Shown here piece after piece: positions 57,862 to 64,000 of a DNA stretch of 64,000 bases. Origin of the DNA: Aaosphaeria pasadenensis (taxonomy: Eukaryota; Ascomycota; Dothideomycetes; Pleosporales). The notes under the pieces were generated by a model. That model saw only the letters and a list, made by a program, of their open reading frames with translations. It had not been told where the DNA came from and searched no databases. Each line of letters starts with the position of its first letter. Within the stretch, counting starts at the first letter, position 1. A program made the translations under genes and the position numbers. The DNA lies in assembly GCA_022813625.1 (NCBI GenBank), contig JAKLMB010000008.1, positions 124,001 through 188,000 of the forward strand, written 5' to 3'.

Positions 57862-59849
57862 TCAATTCAACGTCCCCGACGACCACCCTCCCACGCTCCC
57901 GCCGCCAGCCCACCATCCCGTCTCAACCCACGCTCTATTCTGCTCGCTCGCCTGCTCGACGGCGCGAGCCAGCTTCCGCCTGTCGAGATGGAGATCGGAG
58001 TGTCCGTTCGTCAGCACCGCCGCGGAGTGCTGGCTCGCGCACGAAGCCTCCGTCGTCGTCGGCGATGTGGAGCCCCCTGCGTCGCTGTCTGCTTTATGAG
58101 ATGACGACGCGGTCGTCGTGGTTGGCGTCTCTGTAGACGAGCAGGGGAGTAGTGTGGGGGATGGGTGCGAGGATAGCGATGTCGGGATGGCGTCGAGGAT
58201 GCGGCCTGCGGCGTAGACGCATCCGCCGACCGCGTGGCGGATCAGCGAGTCGCCGGCTAGAGAGCCGATGATGAAGACGTTGGGGGAGACTTCGAGGGTG
58301 GATTCGGCTTTGCTGCGGAGGGTGCGACCGGAGATTATGCTCGCGGATTGTGGGTGAGGGGGTTGCGTTGTTGCTGCTCCGTCGAGCACGGAGGCGCGTA
58401 GGGGCGGGGAGAGGTAGTCTAGGGTTCCGCGGCGGCCGACGACGTACTCTAGGCCTCCGACGCGGCGGGTGATGATGTCGCCGGAGGAGGTGCGGATTTC
58501 GACACTGGCGAAGGTGGAGTCGGGGGCCATGTTGACGGAGAGGATCTCCGCGTTAGGGAGGCCTTCGTAGAGCGAGGTCCAGTCTCGCTGGGTGAAGAAG
58601 GGGTTCGATTTTCGTCGCAGCATGGGAGATTTGGCGGCTAGGGCTTTGCTGTTGTTGATGGTCGACAGCTTCATCTGGCGGTACACGGTCGCGTACTCTG
58701 GATACGCAGTGTGGTGGCATCCGCGGAGCGGTGACGCTCGACTCTCCGGCGCCCATTGGAAGATGTGTATGATCTTGCGGTCGGTGGCGGCAGATATAAT
58801 AACATCCGCCGCTGAGAATCCAGACCCAATCACCAACAGCGCTTCCTGGGTGTCCTCCAGGCGCGAGATGGGTTCAAGCAAGGGCGGAGGCGGAAGATTG
58901 ACCGTGAAGATACCCGACGCCAAAACCAAATGTTTACACCGCACCCCCAGATTCCCAATCTCGAACCCCCCGCTGCTCGTCCGTCGAACATCCTTCACCT
59001 CCGTCGCTGTGTGTATCGCGTCTGCGATCCCGACAGCCTCCGGGTACGCCTCGAGATACTCCGCAACCTGCTTGCGGGACGGCCGCACGAAATCGCACTG
59101 CTGCCCTTCCGTCCCTGCTCTTTTCACATGATCGGAATATGTGTATCCAGGCAGAGACAATTGCTCCGCATAGCTCAGCGTGCCTATGTCTCTGCTCGCT
59201 TCGATCGTGTCCTCCGCCCATTGCCCGCCGGGCCTCGCCGTCTGCCCGATCGCGACGTGCTCGATTGCCCTCTCGGGCTCGAAGCGCCACTCAATGCATG
59301 ACGTCGGGTTGATCTCCGTGTCCGCATTCGGCCTCAGCAGAGTGTCGAGCAGAGTGTTTACAGGGAGCGCCTGCGTCGAGTATCTCAACGAGGCTTGGAA
59401 ATGTGCGTACAGGTCCGGAGTCAGGTCGAGAAGACAAGTGCGCTCCTGCAGCTTCGCATCGAGGATGGAATCATAGTGGCCGCCGATGTAGTATGGAATC
59501 CAACCGTGTAGTATGTATGATAGAATCAGTGCAGAAGGCCCATTGCCTGCCGAATGGGGAGTCTTGGTTAGCGAAATTGTCTATTTGGTTTGTTTGCAGT
59601 AATAGTGGAAGAGAGAGATCGCATTGCTTATCGCCGAGCCTGAGCCGCGATCTCGGACCCGCAGGCGCATTTCAATGACGTCGAACTAGAGAAAGAAAAA
59701 GCAATGCGGAAATGCAGACATTGAGGCTGCAGATGCAGAGGTAACACAACGAATAAGACGAGCAAGGATCAAGCAAGGAACTGTAAGTAAAGGAAATCTA
59801 AAGTACCTATAATCACCGTGTCCACGTATCGTGGAAGTTCCTTTGCCAT
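57862..59849 (-). CDS. OSGIN-like FAD/NAD(P)-binding oxidoreductase
   Basis: Predicted flavin-dependent monooxygenase-like protein of 575 residues. Two exons on the minus strand: 59807-59849 and 57862-59546. The 15-codon first exon (MAKELPRYVDTVIIG) and exon 2 rebuild the dinucleotide-binding motif VIIGNGPSALILSY (Gly15-x-Gly17-x-x-Ala20) across a 260-nt intron, long for this window. Downstream are IGGHYDSILD, GGQWAED, SLPGYTYSDHV and RPSRKQVAEYLEAYP, then a second nucleotide fold ALLVIGSGFSAADVIISA. A C-terminal VFIIGSLAGDSLIRHAVGG motif binds FAD, and a low-complexity Ser/Thr tail (about 480-540) follows. This is the oxidative-stress growth inhibitor (OSGIN1/2)-like layout. Substrate unknown. 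Confidence 0.9.
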
Positions 59850-61906
59850 GGACGACGGCCGATCGAGGTAGCAAGGCCAGGTGCCATGGGGTGATGGGAA
59901 TGGACCGGATAGTTTCCTTGGGGATTATTGGGAAAAGACCCCAATGGCTGGACACGAGGGAGAGAAGAGGGAGATATATGCAGGTGAGGATCGTATATTT
60001 AAACTTAGCAACCGTCGAGGGTCGTTCCGCGCATACGGCGTGTTGAGAGCGAAAGGATTAATTATTTTGATTGGTAATTCAAAGGTGGGTAGCAGCGGGT
60101 TCTGGGTGGGGAGATAATCGATTTGGTATAGACAGAGAATAGAAGAAAAAAAAAAGCCACCCCAGCTAGATTCTTCCCCAACAGGATGGATGCCTAGGTA
60201 GGTGGGTATAGGTGGTTGTAGTTATATTGTCAATCACCTGTCCTAGGATCTGTCGTTCTCATACGGGCGAAAAGCGGATGGGTGAAGATGAAGAGAAAAG
60301 GAAAATAGAAGGCTGCGGCGGGAGTTCCGTAGCCCATATGTACGGCCTTTTTTCCTCATCACCTTTTTCCTGTGTCGTCAAAGACTTTTCATCATTACTT
60401 ACTTACCCTACTTATACTCTTTGCGGTAGGGATGGCGGTTCGCGGAGGTCGGATCGGATCAAGGGTAGTTCCAGATGCCAGCCAGAGCCAGATGAATCCC
60501 GCGGGGGAGATAGATCATCTTTTTTTGGCGCCGGCAACGGTAGATACGATAGGATGCCTCGAAGGAATAAGAGGGTGGCTTTCTATGCGCCTACGGTGCT
60601 AAGTGTGGTGCTAGTTAGGATCGGTTGACGTCGTAGGGACAAGTTACATACTATTAACAAGCCTAGAAAATTGGGGGAAGGGTTTGTACAGTGTAGTGTA
60701 CAGTGTAGTCTGTCTGTAGTGTGTACATAGTTGGACGATCAATCTTGGTGGGGCAATATCTAAATGGTCGTCCTTCGGCATTTCTTTCCAAATGCATACA
60801 TAAAGTACGGAGTATTACTTATACTCGTATCTATAGTTAACTACAAGGGACTCAAATATAATAGAACTGATATGATAGGGAAAGAACCTTTAAACAACAA
60901 TCTTATATATATATATACAAAAACGTAACTTCTATGTGTAGTATCTTAGAGTGTGAACATACAGTACACACATCAATACCCCTCCCTTACTTTCACACCT
61001 CACCTTACTCCTCCAACCACCCACCCAGCACAGCAATATATCACACACATATCCCTCTCCATAAGGCCTCCCTCAGCAGCAATCAGCACACTCAGGATTT
61101 ATCATCAATTTATTAGTTGAGGTCCCTCAGGCTGCGTCCCCAATCTCATCCCATACGATCCCCCTACCCCAACTGTCCTCGCGCATATGCACATAGCACG
61201 ACATACAAGCCTCACTCCCCCATTTCCCCGCCCCCATATCGAACATCCCCATGTGTGCATGCATCCTGCGTAACGTAGCGTGGGGGGAAAAGGCCAGGCC
61301 TCGTTCGAGAGCCACGAGGGTTGTTTCGTATTGTGATGCGAAGGAAGGGAGGGGTGGGCACGTGAGATGGTCATGAAGGTGGTGGTTCAGTATCCCTTAC
61401 GATTCACAAACACTAGATGTACGATTATTAGAGCAAATACAGACGATCGACTGTCACGGTGTAAGTATGTATTTAGGGGTGGGTATGTAGGCCCATATGT
61501 ATAAGGACATGCCGTTTCGCAAGAGCGAATCCACGGCACGGCTAACGACTGTAGGTATATATGAAACAATTGGATGGATCGATGGGAAGGGGAGGGGGGA
61601 ATTTGATGAGACAAGAAAAAAAAAGGAAAATCGATCAATGAAAAAGGAGGAAAGAAGATGAAGAGGTATTTCGCGCTTGTATGATCGATCCAAACACCAG
61701 ATATAAAACAATGAACTCGGGGAATGAGAGCAAACTCTCTCCCGATGTCTGAGAAAACATTCCCCCTCGCTGGCGCAGACAGATTACTTATCCGATGATG
61801 GGTGGATGAAAGGCTGAAAAAACATATGACATGATTTCTGCAGATCTCGCTCCCTTATCCGCCGCCGCTTCGCAACTCAGTAAGTATCAATCCCACTTCG
61901 AAATGC
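59850..61906. other. intergenic region, one possible exon
   Basis: A 2-kb gap between two minus-strand genes. It contains an exact TACGGAGTA at 60806-60814, an AT run near 60905-60920 and a protein-like frame at 61127-61396, listed separately. Nothing else is supportable. Confidence 0.55.
61127..61396 (-). CDS. possible terminal exon of an unidentified gene
   Basis: On the minus strand the frame ending at the TGA at 61127 is open for 89 codons. It reads unusually like a folded protein: LTCPPLPSFASQYETTLVAL, then HATLRRMHAHMGMFDMGAGK, then KWGSEACMSCYVHMREDSWG and GIVWDEIGDAA. It has paired cysteines (CMSC), several His and a conserved-looking WDE end. The first in-frame ATG is internal (61264), leaving only 46 residues, so if real it is probably the last exon of a spliced gene. 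I could not find its upstream exon, and the competing frame over the same DNA is also open. No family is assigned. Confidence 0.3.
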   Translation of the reverse strand, partial: GILNHHLHDHLTCPPLPSFASQYETTLVALERGLAFSPHATLRRMHAHMGMFDMGAGKWGSEACMSCYVHMREDSWGRGIVWDEIGDAA

Positions 61907-63561
61907 TCAGAATCTGTATGTCACGGGCGCGCGCTCCGCAATGGGCGAGACGTCGCTGTCGCGGTTCCTCGGGCGGTTCTGATCCGGCGTCGCGGGGCGG
62001 TTGCCACCTTCGTTGCCCTCCGCGATCGGTTGCGCACCCCCGTGCATCGTGAGGTGGTTCGCAGAGCTCTCCTGGCGGCCCAGGTACGAGGGAGTGGACT
62101 GGTAGCCTGGGTTGTACGATGTCGGTGATCCTCCGCGGTGTCCGTTCGTAGGTACGTCGTCGTCGTCGTCCGTGGCGCGACCGGGAGGTGGGCCAGGGGG
62201 GGCGGCATAGGTGTCTGCGAATGGGTTGTCCTCGGGCTGAGCGGCGGCTTGTGGTCTTCGGTTGCCTCCTCCGGCTTGGAGGGATGGCGGCAGTGGTAGC
62301 TCGGTCTTGTCGTAGCTATTTGTTGGGCTGGTTGAGCCGACGTTGACGGGCGCGACCGGGGAGGGATCCTGACGAGGCGGCGGTTGCGGAGGCGGGTTGT
62401 ACATGCTCTGCGGTGGGTTATTGGCAGTGGAGATCGGAGGAGTGGGAGACTGTCCCTGCATTCGCCTGGCCTGGAGGATTGCACGCTGGTGTTTCGAGGC
62501 AGCGAGAGATAGCTGCTCGTTTGTCTCGATCAGGGTCAACATGGTATCATCGTCGGGTGCTGGATTGTCGCAATTGATGTAACCCTGTACGCTCCGCTGC
62601 GCGGATATGCACCGCTCCGAAAACTCCTTGACCAGCTCGTTTCCTATGAGCTCGTTCGCGGGTGTCGATTGTACGAGCTGTAGGAGAAGTTTGGCGGATG
62701 TACGCGCCTCCTCGATGCGGCCGGCCAGCTCTATTGGCGGTGGCAGGCTGCGAGTCCGACTTCCGCCTCCACCTCCTGAGTTAAATCCACCTTGAATTTG
62801 TTGGCCGTTCCAGGCTGGTGCGTTGAGTGTGCGGGGGCCCCATTGCTTCTGGGCATTTGCCATTAGGCCTTTCTCCTTCCTCCACATTGCGAATAGCGTA
62901 TTGAGATTGGTGTCGTATGCCTTCTCGCGCTCCATAGCATCCAGTGTCTCCCTCAGAATCTGCGCCACACTTGGGTCTTGTCCATTCCGCAGCAGATGTT
63001 TGACCGTGTCGGCGAATTGCTTGTCGAGGTTCTTGGTGAAGGAGGCCCCTGGGTTATCTGCGAGAATCCTGATAAGCATGACCGCATTGTACTGGACGTG
63101 TGGCTTCGAGTAGTTGTCCTTGGAGAGGAACTTGCGAATCTGCGAGGCAGCGGAGGCGGCAGCATGGGGGCTTGCGACGGCGGCTTCGACGATGGTGGGA
63201 AGGTGTAGGACCTCTTCGCCCTGCTGGAGGTTATTATGCCTAATTTTCCAAATGATTATCCATGTAGACATACAGAATTTGCGGCGCCAGATTCGCAAAA
63301 GAGTCTCTGTCGCTTGATCAGCGCCGTCCAGCGGCAGTGGGATAAAGTGAAGGTAGGAATGGCGCGCATACCACTCCTCGTTGCGCATTGGCTTCTGGTG
63401 TGTCCGCATCGGACGAGTGTTCTGTGTCTTGCGCCGCTGATGAGAGAAAGAGAGAAGAGTTAGTCAAGAGTCAGAGATATGTAGATTGAAGACGCGTAGA
63501 ACATACAGGTAGGTTTCCTCATCAAGCTCCCCAGATTGGTCAATCGCTTCTTGATGGCCAT
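61907..63561 (-). CDS. VHS-GAT domain trafficking protein (LSB5/GGA-like)
   Basis: Predicted endosome/actin-trafficking adaptor. Four exons on the minus strand (63507-63561, 63372-63436, 63274-63306, 61907-63220) give 488 residues. After MAIKKRLTNLGSLMRKPT and an acidic linker, a VHS/ENTH-like helical domain runs from about 30 to 168 (RGVRLFCESG, VLHLPTIVEAA, QIRKFLSKDN, VMLIRILADNPG). A GAT-like helical domain follows at about 210-304 (ELAGRIEEARTSAKLLLQLV, NEQLSLAASKHQ). The tail is Pro/Gln-rich with an NPF motif at 383-385, a known EH-domain ligand. GAT domains bind ubiquitin or Arf. The 33-nt third exon and the tandem CAGCAG acceptor of exon 4 were resolved by the conserved NSGEEVLHLP join. 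Confidence 0.9.
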
Positions 63562-64000
63562 GGTGGAAGTTGCCGAGCGGGGTTCCCCTATGATGCGGAG
63601 GGAGCGTGTTGTTGTTGACTTGCAATCGGGTAGGAATCAGTCGGCGCACGATAGGATGGGGAGAGGGAAGAGGAAGAGAAGTGAGGTGAAGTGAAGAGAG
63701 GAGGGTAGTAAAGTATTGGCGGGAAGTTGACGAGATGTTTTGCGGCGAGTGAGTGAGTTGACGACGACGTTTGTTGGTGGTGAGGGTGGCCTAGTCAACG
63801 TCGTCCTACTTAGTTAAGGGTAGGTAGATTACTACTCTTGGGTACAAGTTAAATCCTCCGCAAAGCTCGGATCCTCCGCCCAAATGAGACGACAGACAGA
63901 TAATGCGAGGAGATATATGACAATTGTGCGATATCAATTTAAATGTCAATATCAGTGGCAATATCAAAAGTAATTGCCGTATGAAAAAAAAGGCAAAGCG
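63562..64000 (-). promoter_or_regulatory. upstream region of the VHS-GAT gene, ATG-free on the coding strand
   Basis: No ATG occurs on the minus strand between the start codon and the window edge (439 nt). The promoter-proximal part is purine-rich on the plus strand (GGAAGAGGAAGAG), i.e. CT-rich in the coding sense, a common fungal promoter/leader feature. Confidence 0.45.

Noticed and set aside
1..64000. Prokaryotic features such as CRISPR arrays, operons or ribosome binding sites
   Set aside because: The DNA is clearly nuclear fungal sequence with spliced genes; no spaced identical repeats of CRISPR type were seen.

Overview
The window is nuclear chromosomal DNA of a filamentous ascomycete (Pezizomycotina). 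Genes are interrupted by short (49-100 nt) introns with GTRNGT donors and CTGAC/CTAAC-like branch sites. Several families are typical of moulds: a Zn2Cys6 regulator, a Dal5-type permease, an LsdA/Rds1 protein, a fungal 'rhodopsin-domain' membrane protein, a DUF1770 protein and a CAS1 acyltransferase. I cannot fix the class or genus from sequence alone. I found no prophage, CRISPR array, rRNA, convincing tRNA or intact transposon.

Left half (1-30 kb) is gene-poor. It holds a Zn2Cys6 transcription factor (4017-5900, +), an 11.9-kb stretch in which I could assemble no gene, a UCH37-type deubiquitinase (17755-18905, +), 3.9 kb containing a degenerate minisatellite, and transportin/Kap104 (22764-25772, -). 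A 4.2-kb gap separates Kap104 from the divergent SSH4/EAR1-like Rsp5 adaptor at 29997.

Right half (30-64 kb) is gene-dense. In order it carries the SSH4-like SPRY adaptor, a Dal5-family permease, a CAS1-type 10-TM acyltransferase, a His/Gln-rich protein with an F-box-like start, and a small conserved-looking ORF. These are followed by an unassigned 282-codon ORF, a degenerate hydrolase fused to a SnoaL-like domain, an LsdA/Rds1 secreted protein, a rhodopsin-like 7-TM protein, and an amidase (tail-to-tail with the previous gene). The last group is a DUF1770 protein divergent from calcineurin B, a tiny membrane protein, an OSGIN-like flavoprotein and a VHS-GAT trafficking protein.

Most are housekeeping or signalling genes (nuclear import, ubiquitin and endosomal sorting, Ca2+ signalling). 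They do not form a recognisable biosynthetic cluster. I built the exon models by hand; every model preserves frame and the total coding length is divisible by three.

The most interesting signals are non-coding. Long leaders completely lack ATG: 966 nt before the transcription factor and 707 nt before the SSH4-like gene. A 9-mer (TACGGAGTA) recurs across intergenic DNA. A roughly 35-nt degenerate minisatellite and a 63-bp duplication just after the LsdA stop codon are also present. One amidase intron appears to be GC-AG.
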